A stretch of 64,000 bases of DNA from Mycolicibacterium aurum (GCA_900078775.1 LT549889.1:4030001-4094000), one strand, 5' to 3'. Positions 39,221-48,673 are shown, counted from the first letter of the stretch. Notes: generated from the letters alone by a model not told the origin. Numbers and translations are program-made.

Positions 39221-40318
39221 ATGGACTTCACCCCCACCGAGGCGTCCGTCGATCTGGGCGGCCTGGTCCGCACCATCACCGAATCGATCGTCACGCCCGA
39301 CCACCAGCGCGTGCTCGACGGGCTCGACGAGCGCTTCGACCGTGACCTGTGGGCCAAGCTGATCGAGGCCGACATCCTGTCCACCGCGGCACCGGAATCC
39401 CTGGGCGGCGGCGGATTCGGCGCACTGGAGCAGACCGCGGTGCTGACCGCGCTGGGCCGCCAGCTCGCCGCGGTGCCCTACCTGGAATCGGCGGTGCTCG
39501 CCGCGGGTGCGCTGGCCGAGTTCGGTTCCGAAGCCCTGCAACAGGACTGGGCGGTTCCGGCGATCAACGGCAGCACGGTCCTGACCGTGGCGCTGGACGG
39601 TGAGATGGGCCAGGGCCCGGTCCAGGCACAGCAGAACGCCGACGGGTTCAGCCTGACCGGCACCCGCACCCAGGTCGCCTACGGCCCGGTGGCCGACGCC
39701 TACCTGGTGCCCGCCGACACCGCGGACGGCACCCGGGTCTTCCTGGTGGCCAAGGGCGATCCCGGCGTCACCCTGACCAAGATCAGCACCACCGGCCTGG
39801 GCACGATCGGCCACCTGGAACTGAACGGGACCACGCTCGACGCCGGCCGACTGGTCGGCGGCGCGGAGACACTCGACTGGATCACCGTCCGGCATTCGCT
39901 GGGCCGCAGCGCGTTCCAGCTCGGCGTGCTGGAGCGCGCGCTGGAGCTGACCGCCCTCTACGCGCGCGAGCGCGAGCAGTTCGACCGGCCGATCGGCAGC
40001 TTCCAGGCGGTGTCCGCGCGCCTAGCCGATGGCTACATCGACGTCAAGGCCCTGCGCTCGACCCTCACCCAGGCGGCCTGGCGATTGTCCGAAGGGTTGC
40101 CCGCGAGTGTGGATGTGGCCAGCGCCGCGTTCTGGGCGGCCGACGCCGGGCACCGCATCGCGCACACCGCGGTGCACGTGCACGGTGGTGTCGGCATCGA
40201 CATGGACCACCCGATCCACCGGTACTTCCTGGCCGCCAAGCAGACCGAGTTCGCGCTCGGTTCGGCGACCGGGCAGCTGCTGCGCATCGGTCGCGAGCTG
40301 GCCGATACCCCGGTCTAG
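39221..40318 (+). CDS. fadE27: Acyl-CoA dehydrogenase FadE27 (ChsE5)
   Basis: 365 residues. Carries the C-terminal half of the canonical pattern (GRSAFQLGVLERALELTALY, REQFDRPIGSFQAVSARLAD) while its N-terminal FAD pocket is degenerate, consistent with the two-subunit steroid dehydrogenase split with FadE26. Its TAG overlaps the fadD17 GTG. Confidence 0.92.
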   Translation: MDFTPTEASVDLGGLVRTITESIVTPDHQRVLDGLDERFDRDLWAKLIEADILSTAAPESLGGGGFGALEQTAVLTALGRQLAAVPYLESAVLAAGALAEFGSEALQQDWAVPAINGSTVLTVALDGEMGQGPVQAQQNADGFSLTGTRTQVAYGPVADAYLVPADTADGTRVFLVAKGDPGVTLTKISTTGLGTIGHLELNGTTLDAGRLVGGAETLDWITVRHSLGRSAFQLGVLERALELTALYAREREQFDRPIGSFQAVSARLADGYIDVKALRSTLTQAAWRLSEGLPASVDVASAAFWAADAGHRIAHTAVHVHGGVGIDMDHPIHRYFLAAKQTEFALGSATGQLLRIGRELADTPV

Positions 40319-41820
40319 TGGCGGGTCCGACGGTCGCCGAACTGCTGGTCCCCCTGGCCGGGGTCACCGACCGCGGTGTGCACGAGGAGGATTCGTTCAC
40401 CAGCTGGCGTGACCACATCGCCGCCGGGGCCGCGCTGGCCGCGGCGCTGCGCGCCCGGCTGGATCCGTCGCAGCCACCGCACATCGGTGCGCTGCTGGGC
40501 AATACCGCCTTCTTCTCCACCCTGCTGGTCGCGGCCGGCCTGCAGGGGCTGGTCCCGGTCGGGCTGAACCCGACCCGGCGCGGCGCGGCGCTGGCCTCCG
40601 ACATCGCCCGCGCCGACTGCCAGTTGGTGCTCACCGACGACCCGAGCGTGGTGCCCGACGGTGTCGACTTCGTCGACGTCGGGTCGGCGCAGTGGGCGGC
40701 CGAGTTGGCCGCGCATGCCGGTGCGCCGGTACACGTCGCCGACATTGCCCCCGACGACCTGTTCATGCTGATCTTCACCTCCGGCACCAGCGGTGAACCC
40801 AAGGCCGTCCGGGTGACCCACGACAAGGTGGCCTTCCCCGGCCGGATGCTGGCGCAGCGCTTCGGGCTCGGCCCCGCCGACACCTGCTACCTGGCCATGC
40901 CGTTGTTCCACTCGAACGCGATCATGGCCGGCTGGGCGGTGGCCGCGGCGGCGGGAGCCTCGATCGCGTTGCGGCGCAAGTTCTCCGCATCCCGGTTCAT
41001 CCCGGATGTACGGCGCTACAACGCGACCTACGCCAATTACGTCGGCAAGCCGCTGTCCTACATCCTGGCCACGCCGGAACAGCCCGATGACGCCGACAAC
41101 CCGCTGAAGTTCCTGTACGGCAATGAGGGCGCGCCCCGCGATCTGGCCCGTTTCGCGGCCCGGTTCGACGTCCGGGTGGTGGACGGGTTCGGTTCCACCG
41201 AGGGTGGTGTTGCCATCGCCCGCACCCCCGACACCCCGGAGGGCTCGCTGGGGCCGCTGACCGACGAGGTGGCCATCGTGGACGTGGCGACCGGAGCGCC
41301 GTGCCCGCCCGGGGTGGTCGGCGAACTGGTCAATCCGACCGGTCCCGGTTGGTTTCGGGGCTACTACAACTCCCCCGGCGCCGAGGCCGAGCGGATGGCC
41401 GGCGGGATCTACCACACCGGCGACCTGGCCTACCGCGACGAGGACGGTTACATCTACTTCGCCGGCAGGCTCGGCGACTGGATGCGGGTGGACGGGGAGA
41501 ACCTGGGCACCGCGCCGATCGAGCGGATCCTGCTGCGGCACAGTGACATCGCCGAGGTGGCCGTCTACCCGATCCCGGATCCAGCGGTGGGTGATCAGGT
41601 GATGGCGGCGGTGGTGCCGGCCGGCGACGCGACCTTCGACGCCGACGCGTTCGGCGAGTTCCTGGCCCAGCAGTCCGATCTGGGCCCCAAGCAGTGGCCG
41701 TCGTATGTCCGGGTGTGCACCGCGCTGCCCCGCACCGAGACGTTCAAGGTGCTCAAGCGGGAACTGTCCGCCGAGGGCACCGACTGTGCCGACCCGGTGT
41801 ACGGCATCAGCCGAAAGTGA
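40318..41820 (+). CDS. fadD17: Steroid side-chain acyl-CoA synthetase FadD17
   Basis: 500 residues from GTG 40318. AMP-binding motif LIFTSGTSGEPKAVRVTH, acceptor motif YHTGDLAYRDEDGYIYFAGR, and a catalytic Lys near the C-terminus in TFKVLKREL. It activates short-chain steroid carboxylates with ATP and CoA (homologue Rv3506). Third gene of the fadE26-fadE27-fadD17 operon. Confidence 0.9.
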   Translation: MAGPTVAELLVPLAGVTDRGVHEEDSFTSWRDHIAAGAALAAALRARLDPSQPPHIGALLGNTAFFSTLLVAAGLQGLVPVGLNPTRRGAALASDIARADCQLVLTDDPSVVPDGVDFVDVGSAQWAAELAAHAGAPVHVADIAPDDLFMLIFTSGTSGEPKAVRVTHDKVAFPGRMLAQRFGLGPADTCYLAMPLFHSNAIMAGWAVAAAAGASIALRRKFSASRFIPDVRRYNATYANYVGKPLSYILATPEQPDDADNPLKFLYGNEGAPRDLARFAARFDVRVVDGFGSTEGGVAIARTPDTPEGSLGPLTDEVAIVDVATGAPCPPGVVGELVNPTGPGWFRGYYNSPGAEAERMAGGIYHTGDLAYRDEDGYIYFAGRLGDWMRVDGENLGTAPIERILLRHSDIAEVAVYPIPDPAVGDQVMAAVVPAGDATFDADAFGEFLAQQSDLGPKQWPSYVRVCTALPRTETFKVLKRELSAEGTDCADPVYGISRK

Positions 41821-41874
41821 GGTAGCTCGCCGGGAATCCGCCGAACTCCACCATCGAGTGCGCTTTCGGCGGGT

Positions 41875-41880
41875 TAGTGT
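41875..41880 (+). promoter_or_regulatory. -10 element TAGTGT of the SDR gene
   Basis: TAGTGT lies 6 nt before ATG 41887, giving a leaderless transcript separate from the fadD17 operon. Confidence 0.4.
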
Positions 41881-41886
41881 CCGAAC

Positions 41887-42702
41887 ATGACGATCACCCC
41901 GGCCGCGGTATCACTTCGGGGCCGGGTCGCGGTGGTCACCGGCGGCGGCGCCGGCATCGGGCGCGGTATCGCCGCGGGCCTGGCCGCCTTCGGCGCCCGG
42001 GTCGCGGTCTGGGAACGCGACGCGACCTCCTGTGCCGCGGCGGCCGCCGGGATCGACGCTCTCGGCCTGGTCACCGATGTCCGCGAATCCGACGCAGTGG
42101 ACGCGGCGCTGGCGCGGACCGTCGAGCAACTCGGGCCTGTGCAGATCCTGGTGAACAACGCCGGCGGCACCTTCGCCTCCCCGCTGCTGGAGACCACCGA
42201 GAACGGCTGGGATGCGCTGTACCGGAACAATCTGCGACAGGTGTTGCTGTGCACCCAACGGGTGGCCCGGGTGATGGTCGAGGCCGGCCGCGGCGGCAGC
42301 ATCATCAACGTCACCTCGATCGAAGGTGTCCGCGCCGCCCCCGGGTATGCCGCGTACGCCGCCGCCAAGGCCGGCGTCATCAACTACACCAAGACCGCGG
42401 CGCTGGAACTGGCCGAGCACGGCATCCGGGTCAACGGGCTGGCACCGGATCTCACCGTCACCGAGGGGCTGGCGCAGATGTCCGGGCCCGGGGCCGTGGA
42501 CCGGGCCGGCCGGATGGTCCCGCTGGGCCGGGCCGGGCACGTCGACGAGATGGCCGGCGCCGCCGTCTTCCTGGCCTCGGATCTGTCCGGCTACGTGACC
42601 GGCCAGACCATCCACGTCGACGGCGGCACGCATGCCGCGGGCGGGTGGTACCGGCATCCGGAGTCCGGCCGGTACTCCCTCGGACCCGGCCAGCCATCAT
42701 AG
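41887..42702 (+). CDS. Short-chain dehydrogenase/reductase next to fadD17
   Basis: 271 residues. Cofactor motif GGGAGIGRG, NNAGG, then NVTSIEGVRAAPGYAAYAAAK with the serine, tyrosine and lysine of the active site, and IHVDGGTHAAG at the C-terminus. Next to cholesterol genes but with its own promoter and no KstR box. It may act on a steroid (inference). Absent from this place in M. tuberculosis. Confidence 0.82.
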   Translation: MTITPAAVSLRGRVAVVTGGGAGIGRGIAAGLAAFGARVAVWERDATSCAAAAAGIDALGLVTDVRESDAVDAALARTVEQLGPVQILVNNAGGTFASPLLETTENGWDALYRNNLRQVLLCTQRVARVMVEAGRGGSIINVTSIEGVRAAPGYAAYAAAKAGVINYTKTAALELAEHGIRVNGLAPDLTVTEGLAQMSGPGAVDRAGRMVPLGRAGHVDEMAGAAVFLASDLSGYVTGQTIHVDGGTHAAGGWYRHPESGRYSLGPGQPS

Positions 42703-42789
42703 GAAAGTTTGCTGTGCCGGGTTACCCACCGATAGCCGGAACAACGATCTAGATCGTCCTACTCACGACGTGACGGCACCGCATCGGAT

Positions 42790-42821
42790 ACGCTTCCGGC
42801 CAACAACGACCGCGGAAGCGT
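42790..42821. terminator. Hairpin downstream of the SDR gene
   Basis: ACGCTTCCG (42790-42798) pairs with CGGAAGCGT (42813-42821). A further CGCTTCCGG at 42835-42843 could compete for the right arm. It lies between the SDR and the lipoprotein gene. Confidence 0.45.
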
Positions 42822-42859
42822 TTGCCATGAACGGCGCTTCCGGTAGACCAGGAGTGCCG

Positions 42860-43567
42860 ATGAGAGCTTCTGCGATCGCTGCTGTCGCGGCACTGACCGT
42901 GGGTCTGGCGCTGTCCGGTTGCGGAGCGGACGCCAGGACCACCGAGGGCACCCCGAAGGCGGGCGCGCCGGCGGAGCCGTCGCAGGAACCCACACCGCGT
43001 ACCGCCCGCCCCAGACCCGCTCCGCGGGAGAGCAATCCGTCCGGCCCGCATGCCACCATCGCCGACTACATCAACGAGAACGGCATCGAGGAGACCCCCG
43101 TGCAGGCCGGCACTGCGGGGGCCCCGGTCATCGATCTGCCCTTCCCGGACGGCTGGGAGGACGCCGGCGCGGACACCCCCGAATGGGCCTACGGCGCAAT
43201 GGTGTACACCGGCCCGGAGGCCGCCGACTACACCCCGAGCATCGTCGCCCTGGTGTCCCGGCTGGACGGTGACGTCGATCCGCAGGCGATCTTGGACGTG
43301 GCCGGCGGGGAACTGCAGAACCTGCCCGGGTACCAGGGGTGGAACGAGGGCTCCTCCGGCACCCTGGACGGGTTCCCGGCCTTCCAACTCGGCGGCACCT
43401 GGGTCCAGGACGGGCTGACCAAGATCGTCGCGCAGAAGACCGTGGTGATCGAGACCGACGATGCGTTCTACGTGCTGCAACTCAATGCCGACGGCCTCGA
43501 GGAGCAGGCCGAGATCGTCGGCCGGGCCACCGACGCCATCGACGCCGAGACGGTCATCACGCCCTGA
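42860..43567 (+). CDS. LpqN/LpqT-family lipoprotein
   Basis: 235 residues from ATG 42860 (CAGGAG 6 nt upstream). Signal peptide ends in ALSGCGAD (lipobox). A Pro/Thr/Ala linker (about 22-60) precedes the LpqN domain (TIADYINENGIEETPVQAG, DLPFPDGWEDAG, LQNLPGYQGWNEG). Such lipoproteins are exported and of unclear role, sometimes linked to cell-wall lipid and ESX/Mmp systems. It overlaps the convergent membrane gene by 11 bp. Confidence 0.85.
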   Translation: MRASAIAAVAALTVGLALSGCGADARTTEGTPKAGAPAEPSQEPTPRTARPRPAPRESNPSGPHATIADYINENGIEETPVQAGTAGAPVIDLPFPDGWEDAGADTPEWAYGAMVYTGPEAADYTPSIVALVSRLDGDVDPQAILDVAGGELQNLPGYQGWNEGSSGTLDGFPAFQLGGTWVQDGLTKIVAQKTVVIETDDAFYVLQLNADGLEEQAEIVGRATDAIDAETVITP

Positions 43568-44138
43568 GCGGTCCGTGTTCGAACGGCCCCTTCCACTGCT
43601 GTGGTCGATGCCGGCGGACCGCGGCCTTCACCCGGGCGCCGGCGTCGGTGTAGGGCGAGATGCTGTAGCGGTAGCAGCCGGCCGACAACCCCGGAGCGGG
43701 CGAGGCCACCTCATGCCAGTCGTTGCGCAGCCGCGGGTGCCCCGCCGTGTACGCCGGGTCGGTCAGGTAGATCTCCAGGCCCGCAATGACTTCGGCGGTC
43801 TGCCTGCGGCGGGCGCTGCGGTAGCTGCCGTAGCCGACGGCGGCGATCTCGTGCCAGCCGATGGTGTCGACCGTGCCGCCGTCGAACGGGTGGATGCCGG
43901 CGGCGTCGATGGTCAGGCCCATGCCGCGCAATGTCTTCGGCACCCGCCAGACCACCCAGAGGAAGGGCAGCGCCAGCACCACCACCGCCAGCCAGTGCAG
44001 CACCAGCGCAATACCCCGGTCCGAACCGATCAGCAGGTAGAGCAGCGGCACCACCCAGAACACCGCGGTGATCCCGAGGCAGAACACCGCCATCGACGGG
44101 CTCCACTTGACCAGCACGATGCGCTCGGCGTCACTCAC
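43557..44138 (-). CDS. Membrane protein with PH-like domain
   Basis: 193 residues from GTG 44138. Two membrane helices near the N-terminus (MAVFCLGITAVFWVVPLLYL and LVLHWLAVVVLALPFLWVVW) precede a soluble part with IDAAGIHPFDGGTVDTIGWHEI, a pattern of small actinobacterial PH-like membrane proteins. Function unknown. Convergent with the lipoprotein gene; divergent from the epimerase. Confidence 0.65.
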   Translation of the reverse strand: MSDAERIVLVKWSPSMAVFCLGITAVFWVVPLLYLLIGSDRGIALVLHWLAVVVLALPFLWVVWRVPKTLRGMGLTIDAAGIHPFDGGTVDTIGWHEIAAVGYGSYRSARRRQTAEVIAGLEIYLTDPAYTAGHPRLRNDWHEVASPAPGLSAGCYRYSISPYTDAGARVKAAVRRHRPQQWKGPFEHGPLRA

Positions 44139-44223
44139 CGGGGCATTATGACCGGACCGGGTGCCACCCGGAACCTTTCGATACCATTGGCACCGGAACT
44201 GTGCCCGGACTCGAAAGGCCACC

Positions 44224-45192
44224 ATGCGCATCGCAATGACCGGCGGGACCGGCTATCTCGGCGCCCACACCGTCAAGGGGCTCCTGGAGTCCGGCCACTC
44301 GGTGCACCTGCTGGTCGCCCCCGGCGAGGACGCGGTGCTGCCGCACCTGCAGGCGCTCGGCGACCTGACCGTGCTGGCCGGCGACATCCGGGACTCCGCC
44401 ACCATCGCCCGGCTGCTGGACGGCTGTGACGCCGTCATCCACGCCGCCGGGGTGGTCGGCACCGACCGGCGCCGGGAGGCCCTGATGTGGGAGATCAACG
44501 CCCACGCCACCGAGGCGGTACTCAACCGCGCCGCCGAGGCCGGGCTGGACCCGATCGTCTCGGTGAGCAGTTACAGCGCCCTGTTCCCGCCGCCGGACGG
44601 CGTCATCACCGCCGACACCCCGCCCGCGCCGGGCCGCAGCCCGTACGCGCAGACCAAGGCCTACGCCGACCGGGCGGCACGCGCCCTGCAGGCCAAGGGC
44701 GCGCCGGTGGTCGTCACCTATCCGTCCAGCGTCGTCGGCCCGGCGTTCCACACCGCCGCCGGGGTCACCGAACGCGGCTGGGCGCCGATCGTGGCCGGCG
44801 GGGCGGCACCGCGGATGCCCGGCGGTATGCAGATGGTCGACGTCCGCGATGTTGCCGAGGTGCACAGCCGGTTGATGCGGCCGGGCAACGGCCCGCGCCG
44901 CTATGTGTGCGGCGGGGTGATGGTGTCCTTCAACGAGATGATCGACACGCTGGAACGGGGCTCCGGCAAGCGGATCCGCCGGATCCCGCTCTCCCCGAGG
45001 CTGTTCCGCGGGATCGGATGGATCTCCGATGTCGCGGGCCGGGTGCTTCCGCTCGGTGACGGGATCAGCTACGAGGCGGCCATGCTGCTCACCGCGGCCA
45101 CTCCGACCGATGACGCGGTCACCCTGAGCGATCTGGGTATGGACGGCTGGCGGTCCCCGCAGCAGGCCATCCTGGAATCATTCCGGGGCTGA
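44224..45192 (+). CDS. NAD(P)-dependent epimerase/dehydratase (extended SDR)
   Basis: 322 residues from ATG 44224. N-terminal TGGTGYLGA binds NAD(P). The active site is SVSSYSALFPPP and YAQTK. It resembles the 3beta-HSD / dihydroflavonol reductase branch (ending in a helix and MDGWRSPQQAILESF). The substrate is not shown; a steroid or sugar nucleotide is possible. Overlaps the convergent TetR gene by 15 bp. Confidence 0.8.
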   Translation: MRIAMTGGTGYLGAHTVKGLLESGHSVHLLVAPGEDAVLPHLQALGDLTVLAGDIRDSATIARLLDGCDAVIHAAGVVGTDRRREALMWEINAHATEAVLNRAAEAGLDPIVSVSSYSALFPPPDGVITADTPPAPGRSPYAQTKAYADRAARALQAKGAPVVVTYPSSVVGPAFHTAAGVTERGWAPIVAGGAAPRMPGGMQMVDVRDVAEVHSRLMRPGNGPRRYVCGGVMVSFNEMIDTLERGSGKRIRRIPLSPRLFRGIGWISDVAGRVLPLGDGISYEAAMLLTAATPTDDAVTLSDLGMDGWRSPQQAILESFRG

Positions 45193-45732
45193 GCCGCGCA
45201 CGGCCGCGGACAGCAGGGCGACCAGCCGGTCCTGCAGTTCCGGGGAGTCGGCCTCGGCGGCCACGGTGTTGATCAGCAGGGCCGACCCGGCCGCCAAGGC
45301 CAGCGCCGCCCGCGCGTCGACCTCGGAGCCGTAGCCCCGCTCGGCGAACAGCCCGATGGCCGGACCGCTGAACCCGGCCCACAGCGCGCGGCGCAGATCC
45401 TCGTTCTCCTGCAGCGCCAGCAACAGCCCGGGTACCGCCGCGCGGACCTCGGGGCGACTGAACAGCTGATGGCTGCCGCGCACCACCCATTCGGTCCAGC
45501 CGGTCAGGTCGGTCCCGGAAAACGGTGTCATGTCCGGGGTTTCGCCGAGAATGGCATGCAGCACCAGCTCGGCCTTCGACGACCAGCGCCGGTTCAGGCT
45601 GGACCGGCCCACCCCGGCCCGGGCCGCCACCAACCGCAGGCTGAGGTCATCCCAGCCGATCTCGACGAGGAGTTCGCGCGTCACCGCGAGCACCCGCTCG
45701 TCGATGGAGGTGTCGCGCGGCCGCCCGGTCAT
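45178..45732 (-). CDS. TetR-family regulator
   Basis: 184 residues from ATG 45732. The N-terminal helix-turn-helix (RVLAVTRELLVEIGWDDLSL, then VAARAGVGRSSLNRRW) is followed by a ligand domain rich in Ala/Leu. Small for the family but typical. It may control the adjacent epimerase or the gene behind the hairpin at 45757 (inference). Not KstR, whose gene is elsewhere. Confidence 0.82.
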   Translation of the reverse strand: MTGRPRDTSIDERVLAVTRELLVEIGWDDLSLRLVAARAGVGRSSLNRRWSSKAELVLHAILGETPDMTPFSGTDLTGWTEWVVRGSHQLFSRPEVRAAVPGLLLALQENEDLRRALWAGFSGPAIGLFAERGYGSEVDARAALALAAGSALLINTVAAEADSPELQDRLVALLSAAVRGSAPE

Positions 45733-45756
45733 AGCCCGATTCTCCCCCACGCCCAA

Positions 45757-45802
45757 ACGAACGATCGGGCGGAAACTGCCCAGGACAGTCCCGCCCGTTC
45801 GT
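45757..45802. terminator. Hairpin between the NMO operon and the TetR gene
   Basis: ACGAACG (45757-45763) with CGTTCGT (45796-45802) and GGGCGG with CCGCCC form a 13-bp stem with a 3-nt bulge. It lies 27 nt past the NMO stop and 24 nt upstream of the TetR start, so it can act as terminator or as an operator-like site. Confidence 0.5.
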
Positions 45803-45829
45803 CGATCTCGGCGCGCAGCGCCACCCCGC

Positions 45830-46951
45830 TCAGCTGTCGGCGATACCGCCGAGGCGCTTGGTGGCGGCCTCGAAGCCGCTGACCAGTTCGGCGATGATGT
45901 CGGCGACCGGGCGGATCTCGTTCATCCGGCCCACGATCTGGCCCACCGGCATCGCGACGGTGGTCGGATCCACCGACTGGTTCATCCGCTGATGCGCCTC
46001 GCTGACCAGGATGTTCTGCAGCGGCATGGGCAGCGGATCCGGGGCGCCCTCGGCGTCCCAGGCGTCGGTCCAGCGGCTCTTGAGCAGCCGGGCCGGCTTA
46101 CCGGTGTAGATCTTGCGGCGCACGGTGTCCGCGGAGGTGGCGTCCAGCATGGCCTGCTGGATGGTGGACACCCCGGAGGACTGCCGGACACCGAGGTCGT
46201 ACTCGGCCGAGGTCAGGAACGCCGAACCCATCCACACACCCTGCGCGCCGAGCGCGAGGGCGGCGGCCACCTGGCGGCCGGTGCCGATACCGCCGGCGGC
46301 CAGCACCGGGGCCTTGCCGTCGAGGGCGTCGACGATCTCCGGCCACAGCACCACCGAGCCGATCTCACCGGTGTGCCCGCCGGCCTCGTGGCCCTGCGCG
46401 ACGACGATGTCGACGCCGTTCTGCACGTGGCGCAGCGCGTGTTTGGCGCTACCGGCCAACGCGGCGACCGGAACGCCCGCGGCGTGCGCCTGGTCGATGA
46501 CGTCCTTCGGCGGGGAACCCAGCGCGTTGGCGATCAGCTTGATCGGATGCTGCAGCGCCACCTCGACGTGGCTGCGGGCCACCGAGTGCAGCCAGCCCAG
46601 CACGCCCTCGGACTTCTCGTCATCCTGGGGCAGCGGCGGGACACCCAGATCGGCAAGGGTCTTGGAGACGAAATCCTTGTGCCCCTGCGGGATCAGCTTG
46701 TCGATGTCCACACTGGTGCCCTCGGTGGGCACCTTGGCCGGCATCACGATGTCCACACCGTAGGGCTTGCCGTCGGTGTTGTCGTCCATCCACTGCAGGA
46801 CGTTTTCCAGATCGTCGGCGTCGTTGAACCGCACGCACCCGAGCACGCCGAGGCCGCCCGCCTTGCTGACCGCGGCGGCCACCTTCTCCGACGGGGTGAA
46901 TACGAAGATCGGGTATTCGATCCCGAATCGTTCGCAGAGTTCGGTCTTCAT
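45830..46951 (-). CDS. Nitronate monooxygenase-family flavoprotein
   Basis: 373 residues. FMN-dependent TIM barrel with the family landmarks CERFGIEYPIF, AQGHEAGGHTG (phosphate-binding and catalytic-His region) and VLAAGGIGTGRQ. Its ATG overlaps the fadD19 TGA (TGATG), so it is translationally coupled and under the same KstR box. In cholesterol catabolism a related gene (Rv3553, IpdC) acts on a ring-derived intermediate; this gene's substrate is not known and it could instead be a steroid CoA reductase. A general detoxifying role is also possible. Confidence 0.78.
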   Translation of the reverse strand: MKTELCERFGIEYPIFVFTPSEKVAAAVSKAGGLGVLGCVRFNDADDLENVLQWMDDNTDGKPYGVDIVMPAKVPTEGTSVDIDKLIPQGHKDFVSKTLADLGVPPLPQDDEKSEGVLGWLHSVARSHVEVALQHPIKLIANALGSPPKDVIDQAHAAGVPVAALAGSAKHALRHVQNGVDIVVAQGHEAGGHTGEIGSVVLWPEIVDALDGKAPVLAAGGIGTGRQVAAALALGAQGVWMGSAFLTSAEYDLGVRQSSGVSTIQQAMLDATSADTVRRKIYTGKPARLLKSRWTDAWDAEGAPDPLPMPLQNILVSEAHQRMNQSVDPTTVAMPVGQIVGRMNEIRPVADIIAELVSGFEAATKRLGGIADS

Positions 46952-48603
46952 CAGCTCTTTGCTCCTGCATGGTTGGCGTGCACGTCGTCGGCAGGCCGTT
47001 CTTCGGTGGTGTCCTTGGCCCAGCGGTAGTCGGGCTTGCCTGCCGGCGAACGCTTCACCTCGTCGACCAGCCAGAGGCTGCGTGGCACCTTGTATCCCGC
47101 AATCTCGGTGCGCACGTGGGCGTCGAGTTCGGCCAGCGTCGGGTGGGTGCCCTCGCGGGGCTGTACGACCGCGGCGACGTGCTGGCCGAACCGCTCGTCG
47201 GGCACGCCGACCACGAGCGCGTCGAACACGTCGGGGTGGCCCTTGAGCGCGGCCTCGACCTCTTCGGGGTAGATCTTCTCGCCGCCGGAGTTGATCGACA
47301 CCGACCCGCGGCCCAGCATCGTCACGCTGCCGTCGGCCTCGACCTCGGCGTAGTCACCCGGAATCGCGTACCGCACACCGTTATACGTGCGGAAGGTCTC
47401 GGCGGTCTTCTTCTCGTCCTTGAAGTAGCCGACCGGGATGTGCCCGCACTTGGCGATGATGCCGCGCACGCCCGAGCCCGGCACGACCTCGTTGCCGTCC
47501 TCGTCGAGGACCTTGGTGTTCTTGTCGATCGTGACGCGCGGCCCGCCGGTGTGCGACTGGCCCTTGGCCACGATGCTGGTGCCGCCGAAGCCGGTCTCCG
47601 AGGAGCCGATCGAGTCGGTGATGACCCGGTTGGGCAGCAGCTCGAGGAACTTCTCCTTGAGGCTGGTGGAGAACAGCGCGGCGGTGCTGGCGAGCAGGAA
47701 CAGCGAGGACAGGTCGAACTCCTTGCCGGCCTCCTGATGGGCCAGCAGCGAGTCCAGCAGCGGCCGCGCCATCGCGTCACCAGTGAAGAACAGCAGGTTG
47801 ACCTTGTGCTGGTGGATCAGCTCCCAGACGTCGTCGGCGTTGAATTCCGGTGTCAGCACGGTGGTCTGGCCGGAGAACAGCGCCATCCAGGTCGCCGACT
47901 GGGTGGCGCCGTGGATCATCGGCGGGATCGGCAGCCGGACCATCGGCGCGTTCTCCTTGGCCTGCTTGGCCAGGTCGTACTCGTCGGCGATGGGCTCACC
48001 GGTGGCGAAATCGGTGCCGCCGAACAGCACCCGGTAGATGTCCTCGTGGCGCCACATGACGCCCTTGGGGAAGCCGGTGGTGCCGCCGGTGTAGAGCAGG
48101 TAGATGTCGTCCTCGCTGCGCGGGCCGAAGTCGCGCTCCGGAGAACCCTGGGCCAGGGCCTCCTCGAACGGCACGCCACCGTAGGGCGCGAAGTCGTCAT
48201 CGCTCCCGTCCTCGACGACCAGCACGGTCTTCACGTTCGGAGTCTCGGGCAGCACGTTGGCGACCCGGTCGGCGTAGCGGCGCTCGTGGATCAGCGCGAC
48301 CATGTCGGAGTTGTCGAACAGGTACTTCAGTTCGCCTTCGACGTAGCGGAAGTTGACGTTGACCAGGATGGCGCCGGCCTTGATGATGCCGAGCATCCCG
48401 ATCACGATCTCGATCCGGTTGCGGCAGTACAGGCCGACCTTGTCGTCCTTCTTGATGCCTTGGTCGAGCAGGTAGTGGGCGAGGCGGTTGGCCTTCTCCT
48501 CCAGCTGCGCATAGGTGATGGTCTCGTCGCCGCAGATGAGGGCGACGCGGTCCGGCACGGCGTCGATTGCATGCTCGGCGAGATCGGCGATGTTCAGGGC
48601 CAT
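46951..48603 (-). CDS. fadD19: Steroid-C26-CoA synthetase FadD19
   Basis: 550 residues, ANL superfamily. AMP motif LLYTGGTTGFPKGVMWRHED, GSSETGFGG, a PGDYAEVE acceptor region, and a catalytic Lys in VKRSPAGKPDYRW. It activates the C26 carboxyl of 3-oxo-cholest-4-enoate, the entry to side-chain beta-oxidation (homologue Rv3515c; needed for C24-branched sterols in rhodococci). KstR box 12 nt upstream of the start. Followed by the NMO gene. Confidence 0.93.
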   Translation of the reverse strand: MALNIADLAEHAIDAVPDRVALICGDETITYAQLEEKANRLAHYLLDQGIKKDDKVGLYCRNRIEIVIGMLGIIKAGAILVNVNFRYVEGELKYLFDNSDMVALIHERRYADRVANVLPETPNVKTVLVVEDGSDDDFAPYGGVPFEEALAQGSPERDFGPRSEDDIYLLYTGGTTGFPKGVMWRHEDIYRVLFGGTDFATGEPIADEYDLAKQAKENAPMVRLPIPPMIHGATQSATWMALFSGQTTVLTPEFNADDVWELIHQHKVNLLFFTGDAMARPLLDSLLAHQEAGKEFDLSSLFLLASTAALFSTSLKEKFLELLPNRVITDSIGSSETGFGGTSIVAKGQSHTGGPRVTIDKNTKVLDEDGNEVVPGSGVRGIIAKCGHIPVGYFKDEKKTAETFRTYNGVRYAIPGDYAEVEADGSVTMLGRGSVSINSGGEKIYPEEVEAALKGHPDVFDALVVGVPDERFGQHVAAVVQPREGTHPTLAELDAHVRTEIAGYKVPRSLWLVDEVKRSPAGKPDYRWAKDTTEERPADDVHANHAGAKS

Positions 48604-48614
48604 GGCACCTAAAC

Positions 48615-48628
48615 TAGAACGTGTTACA
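48615..48628. promoter_or_regulatory. KstR box between fadD19 and echA19
   Basis: TAGAACGTGTTACA is identical to the box at 37938 and lies between divergent genes (starts 48603 and 48674). Confidence 0.8.
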
Positions 48629-48673
48629 TTTCGAGACAAGTCCGGGTTCAGAACGCATGGAGGCAGACGGTCC

